NCBI RefSeq assembly: GCF_003600685.1
Contig: NZ_CP032084.1
Location: 4,092,001-4,156,000, forward strand
DNA from: Achromobacter sp. B7
Lineage (GTDB): Bacteria; Pseudomonadota; Gammaproteobacteria; Burkholderiales; Burkholderiaceae_B
DNA length: 64,000 nucleotides
Direction of reading: 5' to 3'
The notes beneath the pieces are model-generated. The model did no database searches. It saw only the letters and a list, made by a program, of their open reading frames with translations, and was not told the origin of the DNA. The position numbers and the translations under genes were made by a program. The first letter of the stretch is position 1. Every line of letters starts with the position of its first letter. This document shows, in pieces, positions 26,880-35,642 of the stretch.

Positions 26880-28174
26880 TTGAATACGGCGTCAGGTTTA
26901 TCCAGGCTGTCGGAACCTTCGATGGCTACCTTGCCAAGCTCAAGCAACGTGATCACGCGTTCCAGGCTGCGGGTCTGGTCCACCAAGCCGTCGATGGCGG
27001 CCTGCACCACGGCGTTGCCTTCCTTATTGCCGTCCGCGATCATCTGGTCGTAGGTTTCGACCGTTTCGGCGCGCGTCTTCATGGCCTGCATGGCCGCCAC
27101 AGTGGCGTCCAGCTTGGCGCGCACTTCGGCGTCCAGCTTGGGATCGCGCGCCTTGACCAGTTCAGACAGGCTGGCGCCCGTGACCTGCTTGCCGTCGATG
27201 CGGGTGTAGGTGCCCAGGTAGACGTTACGGATACCGATCTGGTCGTAGTAGTGCGAATTGTGGGTGTTGTCCGAGAAGCAATCGTGCTCTTCTTCGGGGT
27301 CGTGCAGCATCAGGCCCAGCTTCATGCGTTCGCCGGCCAATTCGCCGTACGACAAGCTGCCCAGGCCGGTCAGCATGGCGATCAGGCCCGCCTTGGGATC
27401 TTCTTCCACGGCCTTGCGCGCCGCGCCGTCCTTCTTCCAGTTGCCGACCATTTCTTCCAGGTCGGCCACCAGCAGGTCGGTCACGGCCTTCAGGAATTGC
27501 ACGCGGCGTTCGCAGTGGCCGCCCGTGCATTGCTTGGTGTCGAAGTCGGTATGCGGGCGGTTGCCCGAATGGCGTTCTTGCGGCGTGCCCTTGCGGTCCG
27601 CCGGCGCCGGGCCGGTACCGTTCAGGTCCTGGCCCCACAGCAGGAATTCGATGGCGTGATAGCCGGTGGCCACGTTGGCTTCGTTGCCGTCGGCTTCGTG
27701 CAGCACTTCGGACAACAGCTGCGGCGTGATCTTGCTGACGTCCACCGTCTTGCCGCCGACCGAAATCTTTGAATTGGCGATGACGTTGACGGCGTAGTAG
27801 GCGTTTTCGTCGTTGTCGGTGCCGTACGAGGCATCCACATAGTCGATCAGGCCTTCGTCCAGCGGCCAGGCATTCACGCGGCCTTCCCAGTCGTCGACGA
27901 TGGGGTTGCCGAAGCGATACGCCTCGGTCTGCTGGTAGGGCACGCGCGCGGCCAGCCAGGCTTCGCGGGCGGCCTTCAGCGTGTCGGGGCTGGGCTTGGC
28001 GATCAGCGCGTTGATGGCAGAGCGCAGCGTCTTGGCGGCGGCCAGCGAATCTTCATAGCCCGCCAGCGCCAGATCCGAATAGGTGGCGACGACAGCACGG
28101 GGTTCCGCCGCCGCGTGGGCCGTTCCCCCGAATACCGCTGCGGCCAACACCGCCCCCAACAACAACTTGCGCAT
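26876..28174 (-). CDS. Imelysin-family protein, IrpA-like
   Basis: 432 residues, with the signal peptide RKLLLGAVLAAAVFGGTAHA. The imelysin signature is clear: GYHAIEFLLWGQD near 170-182, and a preceding QQTEAYRFGNPIVDDWEGRV. It is larger and more canonical than the second imelysin in the operon and resembles cyanobacterial IrpA. It is the first gene of the four-gene operon (imelysin, di-haem, imelysin, DUF1513). A possible promoter lies in the 211-bp gap to the divergent LysR gene (TACACT -10-like box near 28243-28248 on the minus strand). I do not see a convincing Fur box there. Confidence 0.92.
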
Positions 28175-28281
28175 CGACTTTCTCCCGTGACTCGAACGGT
28201 GTCCGCCCCCGCGGCGGGCCGTTCCGACTTCAATTTTGTGGATGCGAGTGTAAACAATTTTCGTTTGATGTTCAGCGCCAA

Positions 28282-28295
28282 GTCAGATACCTGAC
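28282..28295. promoter_or_regulatory. Palindrome in the imelysin/LysR divergent spacer
   Basis: GTCAG-ATAC-CTGAC, with 5-bp arms, between the divergent genes. It is upstream of the -35 region on the imelysin side and about 90 bp from the LysR start. It is a candidate regulator site, assigned only by position. Confidence 0.4.
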
Positions 28296-28385
28296 ATTTT
28301 TTTTGAACGACATCCGCGCAAAAAAATGCGCGCCACCAAAGCGTGCCGCTACTATCCCGCTATTACCGTCCCCGTTTTGAAGACC

Positions 28386-29312
28386 ATGGAACTGCGTCAA
28401 CTCCGCTACTTCGTGCGCGTGGCCGAACTTGGCAGCATCGGCCGGGCAGCGCGCGATCTGGGCGTGGTGGCCTCGGCGCTAAGCCAGCAGATCAGCCGAC
28501 TGGAAAGCGAATTGGCGACGCGCTTGCTGATGCGCACGCACACCGGCGTGGTGCCCACCGCCGCCGGCACCGCGTTCCTGCGCCAGGCCCGGCTGACACT
28601 GCGGCACGCGGAACACGCCGTGGCCGCCGCGCGCGAGGCCCGGCTGTCGGGCATGGTCAGCGTGGGCTTTGCGCCCACCACAGCATCCATGTTGGCCCGG
28701 CCGTTCTACGCGGCCATGGCCGAACGCTATCCCAACGTGCGGCTGCATCTGGTCGAAGGCTTGTCCGGCAACCTGGGCGACCAGCTGAACAACCGGCGTC
28801 TGGACCTGGCGGTGCTGTTCCAGAATGACAGCAGCCAGGGCCGCAGCGCCATCCCGGTGCTGGACGAAAAATTGTTTCTGCTGGCCCAGCGCGGCGTGTT
28901 CGCCTTGCCCGACGGCGAACCCGCCACCATCGACCAGTTGGCCGGCCTGCCGCTGGCCGTGACCAGCAAGGCCCATGGCCTGCGCGCCTGGGTAGAAGCC
29001 GCCTTCGAACGCGTCGGCATCGAGCCCTGGGTGGCGGTGGAAGTGGACGGGCTGACGACCTTGATGGACCTGGTGCAGGCCAACCCCATCGCCACCATCC
29101 AGCCGGGCGCCGCCGTGGCGCGGGCCGAGGCCGGGCTGTTGAACATGCACCCCATCGACGACCCCTTCCTGTACCGCCGCAACGCCGTCTACTGCATCAA
29201 CGACGAAGAACTATCGCCCGCCGCGCTGGCCGCGCGCGTGGTGCTGGTGGACGTGATGCGTGCGCAGGTGCGCCACGGCGGCTGGCCCGGCGCCACCCTT
29301 CTGGATTCGTGA
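28386..29312 (+). CDS. LysR-family transcriptional regulator (Nac/CbbR-like)
   Basis: 308 residues. It opens MELRQLRYFVRVAELGSIGR, the variant typical of the Nac/CynR branch, with the HTH in DLGVVASALSQQISRLESEL. The effector domain follows (GMVSVGFAPTTASMLARPFY). ATG 28386 with GAAG upstream is preferred over an in-frame ATG at 28326. It precedes the aldolase and Bug genes on the same strand with a 105-bp gap, so it may control those as well as the divergent imelysin operon. Confidence 0.9.
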   Translation: MELRQLRYFVRVAELGSIGRAARDLGVVASALSQQISRLESELATRLLMRTHTGVVPTAAGTAFLRQARLTLRHAEHAVAAAREARLSGMVSVGFAPTTASMLARPFYAAMAERYPNVRLHLVEGLSGNLGDQLNNRRLDLAVLFQNDSSQGRSAIPVLDEKLFLLAQRGVFALPDGEPATIDQLAGLPLAVTSKAHGLRAWVEAAFERVGIEPWVAVEVDGLTTLMDLVQANPIATIQPGAAVARAEAGLLNMHPIDDPFLYRRNAVYCINDEELSPAALAARVVLVDVMRAQVRHGGWPGATLLDS

Positions 29313-29417
29313 TGCCCCCATGCCGGGCGCAGGGCTAGGCCGCGCCAGGTCACACGCATACATTGCATTGGTGAACGCCGTGGCATGGTGCCGCGGCAAC
29401 GGACCTCTGCAAAGCTG

Positions 29418-30218
29418 ATGACCACTGACTCCCGACGCCCGGGCACGCTTCCCATTGCTTCCATGCGGCCGCACTGTTCCGACCAGGAATGGCAGGCCCG
29501 TGTCGATCTGGCCGCCTGTTACCGGCTGGTCGAGCTTTACGGCATGGCCGACATGATGGCCAACCACATCTCGGCCCGCGTGCCGGGCGAAGACAATGCG
29601 TTCCTCATCAACCCCTACGGGATGATGTACGAAGAGATCACGGCGTCCAGCCTGATCAAGGTGGACCTGGACGGCACCATCCTGGCCAAGCCGGACTTTG
29701 GCGACATGCACTACGGCATCAACAAGGCCGGCTACGTGATCCACAGCGCGGTGCACGCCGCGCGCCATGACGTGGACTGCGTGATCCACACGCACAGCTG
29801 GGCGTCGATGGCTGTGGCCTCGCTGGACTGCGGGCTGCTGCCATTGACGCAGACGGCCATGCGCTTTTTGAAGATTGGCTATCACGACTACCAGGGCGTG
29901 GTGCTGGACCTGCAAGAGCAGCAATCCCTGTTGCAGGACCTGGGTCAGGGCGAAGCGTTGATCCTGCGCAACCATGGCGCGCTGACGGTGGGCCGCACGG
30001 TGGGCGAGGCCTTTAACTGGATGCATCGGCTGGAGCTGGCTTGCCGCGCCCAATTGGCGGCCATGGCCACGGGCTCGCCGCTGCGCCAGGTCAGCCCCGC
30101 CGTGCTGGAAGAAACCTGGAACAACTATCAGCCTGGCACGCGGCGCCCTTACGGCGTCATGGAATGGCCGGCCCTGCTGCGCAAGCTGGACCGCATCGAC
30201 CCCGGCTTTCGGGATTGA
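29418..30218 (+). CDS. Class II aldolase/adducin family protein
   Basis: 266 residues from ATG 29418. The zinc-binding histidines are visible in HSAVHAARHDVDCVIHTHSW (HTH pair) and in LRNHGALTVGRTVGEAF. An early MADMMANHISARVPGEDNAF segment is typical of the fuculose-1-phosphate aldolase fold. Family members catalyse retro-aldol cleavage or decarboxylation of small hydroxy acids, but many in this group are uncharacterised. The neighbouring Bug receptor and D-2-hydroxyacid dehydrogenase suggest a pathway for a hydroxy- or sugar acid (inference). Confidence 0.88.
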   Translation: MTTDSRRPGTLPIASMRPHCSDQEWQARVDLAACYRLVELYGMADMMANHISARVPGEDNAFLINPYGMMYEEITASSLIKVDLDGTILAKPDFGDMHYGINKAGYVIHSAVHAARHDVDCVIHTHSWASMAVASLDCGLLPLTQTAMRFLKIGYHDYQGVVLDLQEQQSLLQDLGQGEALILRNHGALTVGRTVGEAFNWMHRLELACRAQLAAMATGSPLRQVSPAVLEETWNNYQPGTRRPYGVMEWPALLRKLDRIDPGFRD

Positions 30219-30241
30219 CCCCGGCGTCCTGAGCGACGACG

Positions 30242-30277
30242 GATTCCTGCATTGAGTCCTGCATTCGATCTTGCATT
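30242..30277. repeat. Three 12-bp repeats downstream of the aldolase gene
   Basis: GATTCCTGCATT, GAGTCCTGCATT, CGATCTTGCATT in tandem, starting 23 bp after the stop codon at 30218. Confidence 0.7.
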
Positions 30278-30347
30278 TCAATGGCGCCGGCCGACGTGGC
30301 GGCACGGCGCCGACCTATCCAAACGACAACCACGGACGGAGACAACG

Positions 30348-31307
30348 ATGAATACTGCCCGAGCCCTGCTCGCCGCCGCAGCGGCGGCCTGCGCCTGTAC
30401 CGCGCCGCCCGCCATGGCCGCCGACTACCCCGACAAGCCTGTGAAAGTGATCGTGGCGTTCACCGCCGGCGGCACCACCGACACGCTGACGCGCAGCATG
30501 TCCAACGCGCTGTCCAAGAAGCTGGAGCAACCGTTCGTGGTGGAAAACAAACCGGGCGCGGGCGGCAACATCGGTACCGAGTTCGTGGTGCGCGCGGCGC
30601 CCGACGGGCACACGCTGATCGTCAATTCCGTGGGCCCCATCGCGGTGAATGCGTCGCTGGCCAAACTGTCGTTCGACCCCTTGACCGACCTGGTGCCGAT
30701 GGTGCAGATCGCCACCGTGCCCAACGTGCTGGTCGTGCCGCCGTCCTCGCCCGCCAAGGACATCAAGAGCTTTCTGGCTTACGTCAAAAAGGCGCAGCAC
30801 TTGAACTACAGCTCTACCGGCGTGGGCACGTCGTCGCACTTGTCCAGCTATATGTTGATGGACCAACTGGGGGTGCAGGCCACGCACGTGCCGTACAAGG
30901 GGGCCGACGCGGTCAACGACCTGCTGGCCGGACGCATCGACTTCATGTTCGCCACCATTCCGTCGGTGATCGGGCAGATACGCGCGGGCAAGCTGCGCCC
31001 GCTGGCCGTCAGCACGCTGCAACGGTCGGCGACCCTGCCCGAGTTGCCCACCATTGCCGAGTCCGGCTATCCGGGCTTTGATGCCGGGTCATGGTTTGGC
31101 TTCTTCGGCCCGAAAGGCACGCCGCCCGAGGTGGTCACCGTGATCAACCGCGAAGTCAACGCCGCCCTGCCCTCGCTGAAGGCGCAGATGCTGCATGAAG
31201 GCGCCGAGCCCGTGGGTGGAACGCCCGCGCAGTTCTCCACGTTCATCCGCGCGGAACACGACAAGTGGGCCGCGCTGGTGCGCAAGTTCCAACCGGCCGC
31301 CAACTAA
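30348..31307 (+). CDS. Bug/TctC-family solute-binding protein
   Basis: 319 residues from ATG 30348 with GGAG upstream. The signal peptide (ALLAAAAAACACTAPPAMAA) is followed by the signature DYPDKPVKVIVAFTAGGTTD, FVVENKPGAGGNIG and VPYKGADAVNDLLAGRID. It is an orphan receptor: no TctA/TctB permease genes are in the window. It lies between the aldolase and the hydroxyacid dehydrogenase, so its ligand is probably their substrate. The stop codon starts a long tandem repeat tract. Confidence 0.93.
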   Translation: MNTARALLAAAAAACACTAPPAMAADYPDKPVKVIVAFTAGGTTDTLTRSMSNALSKKLEQPFVVENKPGAGGNIGTEFVVRAAPDGHTLIVNSVGPIAVNASLAKLSFDPLTDLVPMVQIATVPNVLVVPPSSPAKDIKSFLAYVKKAQHLNYSSTGVGTSSHLSSYMLMDQLGVQATHVPYKGADAVNDLLAGRIDFMFATIPSVIGQIRAGKLRPLAVSTLQRSATLPELPTIAESGYPGFDAGSWFGFFGPKGTPPEVVTVINREVNAALPSLKAQMLHEGAEPVGGTPAQFSTFIRAEHDKWAALVRKFQPAAN

Positions 31308-31424
31308 GCAGCATGCGTAAGCAGCACGCCTAAGCAGGTACATCTCCAAGCAGCCGCCCTTAGCACTCGCCCTTAAGCATTCGCCCTAAAGCATTCGCCC
31401 CTAAGTAGCCCCCCAGCAGCCGCC
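31305..31424. repeat. 13-bp tandem repeats beginning with the Bug stop codon
   Basis: The unit is near TAAGCAGCACGCC, with about nine increasingly diverged copies (TAAGCAGCATGCG, TAAGCAGCACGCC, TAGCACTCGCCCT, TAAGCATTCGCCCT and others). The TAA of the first copy is the stop codon of the Bug gene. The tract fills almost all of the spacer up to the next gene. Confidence 0.85.
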
Positions 31425-31448
31425 CACTGCGTCACCACCGAGCCATCC

Positions 31449-32438
31449 ATGCCGCACGACGAGATCCGCATCCTTTGTTCGCCCGCCGAGGCGGGCGCGC
31501 TGCGCCAGGCGCTTGCCAGCGTTGATGCACCGCGCATCGCGCTCTGCCACCCGCAGCCCGGCGAGCCGTGCCCCGCGCACGTCGCGTTTATTTCGCGCGA
31601 CATCACCGGCGCGTCCACCAAGTTCCAGATCACGCCCGACACGGCGCGTTACTATGACGCGCTGCTGTCCGCGCCTGAGCTGCAATGGGTCCATGTGCAC
31701 TCGGCCGGCGCGGACCGCGACATCTATCAGCAACTGCACGCGCGCGGCGTCGCCATCACCACGTCACAAGGCGCGACCGACGCCGTGGTTGCGCAAACCG
31801 CCATCGCCGGCGTGCTGGCCTTGGCGCGCCGCCTGCCCCTGCTGGCCGCCGATCAGCGCGAACACGCGTGGCGGCCTCTGTTGGGCGATCGCACGCCACG
31901 CGATCTGGCTGGGCAACACGCCGTGGTGGTGGGCTGGGGCGGCATCGGCCAACGCATTGGCGCGCTGCTGGGCGCGCTGGGGCTGACGCTGTCGGTGGTG
32001 CGCCATTCCGCCATGCCCGTGCCACAAGCGCGCCACACCGTCACCTATGCCGACCTGCGCAGCCTGCTGCCACCGGCCGACTGGCTGGTGCTTGCCTGCC
32101 CGCTGACGCCGGCCACGCGTGGGCTGATCGACCAGCAGGCGTTGGCCGCCCTGCCCGCGCACGCGTCGGTCGTCAACGTGGCGCGCGGCCACGTCATTGA
32201 TGAAGCGGCCTTGATCGACGCCTTGTCGGCGCGCCGACTGGGCGGCGCGTTCCTGGACGTGTTCCAGCAAGAACCGCTGCCGCCGGAGTCCCCGCTATGG
32301 GGTTTGGACAACGTCATCGTGACGCCGCACAGCGCGGGTTTCTCGAACGGCAATCGCGCGCGCGTGCGCGGCCTGTTCGTGGACAACCTGCGCCGTTGGG
32401 CGCGCGCAGAACCGCTGGCCAACCGTCTGGTGGGCTGA
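31449..32438 (+). CDS. D-2-hydroxyacid dehydrogenase family protein
   Basis: 329 residues. The NAD(P) Rossmann motif is GWGGIGQRIGALLGALG near 160. The catalytic Arg lies in VVNVARGHVIDEAALIDAL, Glu within QQEPLPPESPLW and the catalytic His in TPHSAGFSNGN. It reduces a 2-keto acid or oxidises a D-2-hydroxy acid in the cytoplasm, with substrate unknown. It follows the aldolase and Bug genes, 141 bp after the repeat tract, and may be part of the same catabolic unit. Confidence 0.9.
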   Translation: MPHDEIRILCSPAEAGALRQALASVDAPRIALCHPQPGEPCPAHVAFISRDITGASTKFQITPDTARYYDALLSAPELQWVHVHSAGADRDIYQQLHARGVAITTSQGATDAVVAQTAIAGVLALARRLPLLAADQREHAWRPLLGDRTPRDLAGQHAVVVGWGGIGQRIGALLGALGLTLSVVRHSAMPVPQARHTVTYADLRSLLPPADWLVLACPLTPATRGLIDQQALAALPAHASVVNVARGHVIDEAALIDALSARRLGGAFLDVFQQEPLPPESPLWGLDNVIVTPHSAGFSNGNRARVRGLFVDNLRRWARAEPLANRLVG

Positions 32439-32497
32439 CGCCGCCGCGTCCGCCAGCCTGCCGACGCCCCGCCCGGCGTTCGAACTGTCCCCTTCAG

Positions 32498-32521
32498 TGG
32501 TGCGTCATGCACCAAAATGGT
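32498..32521. promoter_or_regulatory. Overlapping palindromes upstream of the ABC transporter operon
   Basis: TGGTGC-GTCAT-GCACCA, with perfect 6-bp arms, runs directly into ACCA-AAA-TGGT. The same ACCA-N3-TGGT form occurs upstream of the hpxZ-like gene at 38495-38507. It lies about 160 bp before the binding protein start. Confidence 0.45.
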
Positions 32522-32621
32522 TCACGCGCGGCACCAGCGCGAGGCCGCCGCGCGCGCCGCCCAGGGCTAACCCCACCCCGGCAAACCTGGCACGGGTTTT
32601 GCTTGATGACTGGTATGCAAG

Positions 32622-32633
32622 CTTGTCTACAAG
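32622..32633. promoter_or_regulatory. GntR-type operator candidate
   Basis: CTTGT-CT-ACAAG has the TTGT-N2-ACAA form typical of FCD-type GntR operators. It lies 46 bp upstream of the binding protein gene, and the operon encodes an FCD-type GntR regulator (37092-37799). Direct binding is an inference. Confidence 0.55.
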
Positions 32634-32678
32634 GCAAGCGTCGCAACACCTTTCACAGCAAGCCCTCCAGGAGCCTTC

Positions 32679-33686
32679 ATGATCAACCGCAATGCGCCTT
32701 TCGCCTTCAACGCCACCCGCCGCCGCCTGATCCAGGGCGCTGCCCTGGGCGCCGCGACGCTGGCCGCGCCCGCGCTGGTGCGCGCCCAGTCGGGCCCGGT
32801 GATCCGCATCGGCTTCTGGCCGGTGGCCGCCGGCCTGCCGTTCTACGCGGCCGTCGAAAAAGGCTACTTCAAGGAAGCGGGCCTGAATGTCGAGCCGCTG
32901 AAGTTCGCGGGCGCGCAGCAGGTCATGGAAGCCATGCTGGCCGGTCGCGCGGACGGTAGCGCCAACGGTACCGGCTCGGCCAACCTGGCCATCGGCGAAA
33001 TCGCCTCGCCCGGCTTGTTCAAGATTTTTGCGTCCAACCCCAGCAACGCCAAGAACGTGCTGGATGAGTTCATCGTCGCGAAAGATAGTCCCATCAAATC
33101 CATAGCAGACCTCAAGGGGAAAAAGGTCGGATCTGGACCCGGCATCCAGAACGCCACGCTGGCCAAAGCAGTACTGGAGCGCGCCGGCGCAACCGGAGCA
33201 ACCGTGGTCGAGTTGGCAATCAGCCAGCACGTGGCCGCGGTTGCCGCCGGCCAGTTGGATGCGTGCTACACGCTGGAACCCACGGGCACGGTGGGCCGCT
33301 TGAACGGCACCACGCGCGTGCTGGAAACAGGCGTGATCGCCAAGTACGTGCTGGGCGATCCGATGGCGCCGTGGTTTGGCGGGTCGGCTTCGCTGACCAC
33401 CGCGTTCCTGAAAAAGCATCCGGAAGAAAGCAAGAAATTCATCGCGGCCTACGCGCGCGGCATCGAACTGATCCGCACCAAGCCGGCCGAGGCGCGCCCC
33501 TTCATGAAGGGCTACACCGCCATCGAAGGCCCCATGACCGAAGAAGTGCCGCTGGCCGCCTACACGCTCTACAACGAGTTCACGCCCAGCGACATCCAGT
33601 ACTTCCAGAAGTTCTTCGACCTGTTCACCGAGAAGGGCATCTTCGCGCAAAAGGTCGACGTGTCGACCATGCTTTACAAGGGCTGA
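32679..33686 (+). CDS. ABC transporter substrate-binding protein (SsuA/TauA/NMT1-like)
   Basis: 335 residues. The N-terminus NATRRRLIQGAALGAATLAA resembles a twin-arginine signal, ending near ALVRAQ. The mature protein follows the nitrate/sulfonate/taurine-binding layout: IRIGFWPVAAGLPFYAAVEK, GYFKEAGLNVEPLKFAGAQQ and a DLKGKKVGSGPGIQNATLAK segment. It is the first gene of an importer with permease and ATPase, tightly spaced. The ligand is unknown; the amidase genes downstream suggest a nitrogen compound such as a ureide. Confidence 0.93.
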   Translation: MINRNAPFAFNATRRRLIQGAALGAATLAAPALVRAQSGPVIRIGFWPVAAGLPFYAAVEKGYFKEAGLNVEPLKFAGAQQVMEAMLAGRADGSANGTGSANLAIGEIASPGLFKIFASNPSNAKNVLDEFIVAKDSPIKSIADLKGKKVGSGPGIQNATLAKAVLERAGATGATVVELAISQHVAAVAAGQLDACYTLEPTGTVGRLNGTTRVLETGVIAKYVLGDPMAPWFGGSASLTTAFLKKHPEESKKFIAAYARGIELIRTKPAEARPFMKGYTAIEGPMTEEVPLAAYTLYNEFTPSDIQYFQKFFDLFTEKGIFAQKVDVSTMLYKG

Positions 33687-33689
33687 CCC

Positions 33690-34565
33690 ATGACAGCCAC
33701 GACCGCGACTTCCGCAACCTCAACCGTGCCCGCAAGCGCGACCGCGACCGCGACAAAGGCACCGACCTCCATGACCACCCCCTCCGCCCCCACCAGGCAG
33801 CCGCCGCGCAAGTTCAACGGCGCACGCTTTCTGCCGCTGATCGGCCCCCTGGCGCTTTTCGTGATCTGGGACCTGGTGGTGCGACTGCAACTGGTCAGCC
33901 CCGTGCTGCTGCCCACGCCCAGCGCCACCATCGTGGCCTTGGTCAAGGGGCTGGCCGGCGGGCCGCTGCTGTGGGACTTCCTGTCGTCGCTGAACCGCAC
34001 GCTGCAAGCCTTCGTGATCGCCGGCGTCATCGGCGTGCCGCTGGGCGTGCTGCTGGGCAGCAATGAAAAGGCGTATCGCAGCGTGGAGTTCCTGGTGGAC
34101 TTCTTTCGGTCGACGCCGTCGTCCGCGCTGATCCCGCTGTTCCTGATGATCTTTGGCGTCACCGACATGAACAAGATCGCCATCGCCGCGTTCGCCGCCG
34201 TGCTGGTGATTCTGTTCAACAGTGCCTATGGCGTCATCAACGCACGCAAGCAGCGCGTGATGGCGGCCCGCGTGATGGGCGCATCGCGCTGGCAGATCTT
34301 CAAGGACGTGCTGATCTGGGAAAGCCTGCAACCCACGTTCGTCGGCCTGCGCAGCGGCGTGTCGATGGCGCTGGTGATCGTGATCGTGGCGGAAATGTTC
34401 ATCGGGTCCGACAGCGGCCTGGGCAATCGCATCATCAACGCGCAGCAGGTGCTGAACGTGCGCGAGATGTACGCGGCCATCCTGGCGGCCGGCGCGTTGG
34501 GCTATGTGCTGAACATTATTTTTCTTGTGCTGGAAAAGCGCGTGGTCCATTGGAGCGGCCGATAA
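33690..34565 (+). CDS. ABC transporter permease (SsuC/TauC-like)
   Basis: 291 residues with about six membrane helices, from LIGPLALFVIWDLVVRLQLV onward. The EAA-type loop, contacting the ATPase, appears in RVMGASRWQIFKDVLIWESL. The N-terminal 35 residues are Thr/Ala repeats (MTATTATSATSTVPASATAT), possibly a recent expansion; an internal start (MTTPSAPTRQ, codon 28) is possible. The start follows the binding protein stop by 3 bp. Confidence 0.93.
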   Translation: MTATTATSATSTVPASATATATKAPTSMTTPSAPTRQPPRKFNGARFLPLIGPLALFVIWDLVVRLQLVSPVLLPTPSATIVALVKGLAGGPLLWDFLSSLNRTLQAFVIAGVIGVPLGVLLGSNEKAYRSVEFLVDFFRSTPSSALIPLFLMIFGVTDMNKIAIAAFAAVLVILFNSAYGVINARKQRVMAARVMGASRWQIFKDVLIWESLQPTFVGLRSGVSMALVIVIVAEMFIGSDSGLGNRIINAQQVLNVREMYAAILAAGALGYVLNIIFLVLEKRVVHWSGR

Positions 34566-35387
34566 ATGTCCACCGTCATCAACCCCATCATCGCCCCTGC
34601 CCCCGCCGCCGCGCCGTTCGCGCCCGGCCCCTTGGGCACGCACATCACCATCCGTGGCCTGACCAAGTACTTCGCGGGCTGGCCGCTATACGAAGACTTC
34701 AACCTGGACATCCCCAAGGGCAAGATCGTGTCGGTCTTCGGCCCCAACGGCTGCGGCAAGTCCACGCTGATCAACATGATCGCGGGCCTCATTCCCATCG
34801 ATTCAGGCGAGATCCTGTTCGACGGAAAGTCCCTGGCGCAAACCAAGATCGGCTACGTATTCCAGAACTACCGCGAAGCCATGTTCCCGTGGCTGCGCAC
34901 CATTGACAACATTGCCTACCCGCTGCGTCTGGAAGGCCGCAGCAAGGCCGAAGTGGATGCGCGCGTGGAAGAGCTGGTCGCCTCGTTCGACGTCAAGTTC
35001 GACCTCAAGCGCTACCCGTACGAACTCAGTGGCGGGCAGCAGCAGACGGCGTCCATCATGCGCGCGCTGGCCCCCGGACCCGAGGTGCTGTTTCTTGACG
35101 AACCCTTCTCTGCGCTGGACTTCGAGATGACGCTGTTCATCCGCGAAAAGCTGCAAGAAGTGTTTCTGCAAACGGGCACCACGATGTTGCTGGTGTCGCA
35201 CGATCTGGAAGAAGCCGTGTACCTGGCTGACCAAGTGCTGCTGCTGACCAAGCGCCCCACCCGCGTGGCCGAGATCCTGGACTACACGGACGCCCGCCCG
35301 CGCACGGTGGATACGCTGTCCGAGCCCAGCTTTATTCAGATGAAGAAACTGAGCCTGGAGATTTTCCAGCGCGAGGTGCGCCGGTAA
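34566..35387 (+). CDS. ABC transporter ATP-binding protein (SsuB/TauB-like)
   Basis: 273 residues, directly adjacent to the permease stop. Walker A is FGPNGCGKSTLINM near 58-71, the signature LSGGQQQTASIMRAL near 156 and Walker B VLFLDEPFSALD near 177. The His switch appears in LVSHDLEEAVYLADQ. It powers the importer. The protein is standard in every motif. Confidence 0.95.
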   Translation: MSTVINPIIAPAPAAAPFAPGPLGTHITIRGLTKYFAGWPLYEDFNLDIPKGKIVSVFGPNGCGKSTLINMIAGLIPIDSGEILFDGKSLAQTKIGYVFQNYREAMFPWLRTIDNIAYPLRLEGRSKAEVDARVEELVASFDVKFDLKRYPYELSGGQQQTASIMRALAPGPEVLFLDEPFSALDFEMTLFIREKLQEVFLQTGTTMLLVSHDLEEAVYLADQVLLLTKRPTRVAEILDYTDARPRTVDTLSEPSFIQMKKLSLEIFQREVRR

Positions 35388-35459
35388 GCCGGTCACCACC
35401 GCGACTGCGCAGGCAAACATCTTCAGCCCCCCCCCAACGCGTCTATCGGAGCATCCGCC

Positions 35460-35642
35460 ATGACCCAGGAAACCATCGACCACTATGTGCGCAGCGCCTT
35501 GGCGCTGTCGGGCTACGCCTTGCGCGAGGCCGCCACGGCCGAAGTCGTGCAACAGTTTTCGCGCATTCATGACATTGCGGCCAGCTTCGTCGACGAGCCC
35601 CTGCCCGTCGAACTGGAATCCGCATCGGTGTTCCGTCCGTGA
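35460..35642 (+). CDS. AtzG/HpxX-like small amidase partner (DUF4089)
   Basis: 60 residues (MTQETIDHYVRSALALSGYA to SASVFRP). Proteins of this DUF4089/AtzG type resemble GatC and bind the amidase AtzE, wrapping around it to stabilise the complex. The gene's stop overlaps the amidase start in GTGA, as expected for obligate partners. The same unit in Klebsiella is hpxX, in the oxalurate catabolism cluster. A 72-bp gap precedes it. Confidence 0.88.
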   Translation: MTQETIDHYVRSALALSGYALREAATAEVVQQFSRIHDIAASFVDEPLPVELESASVFRP

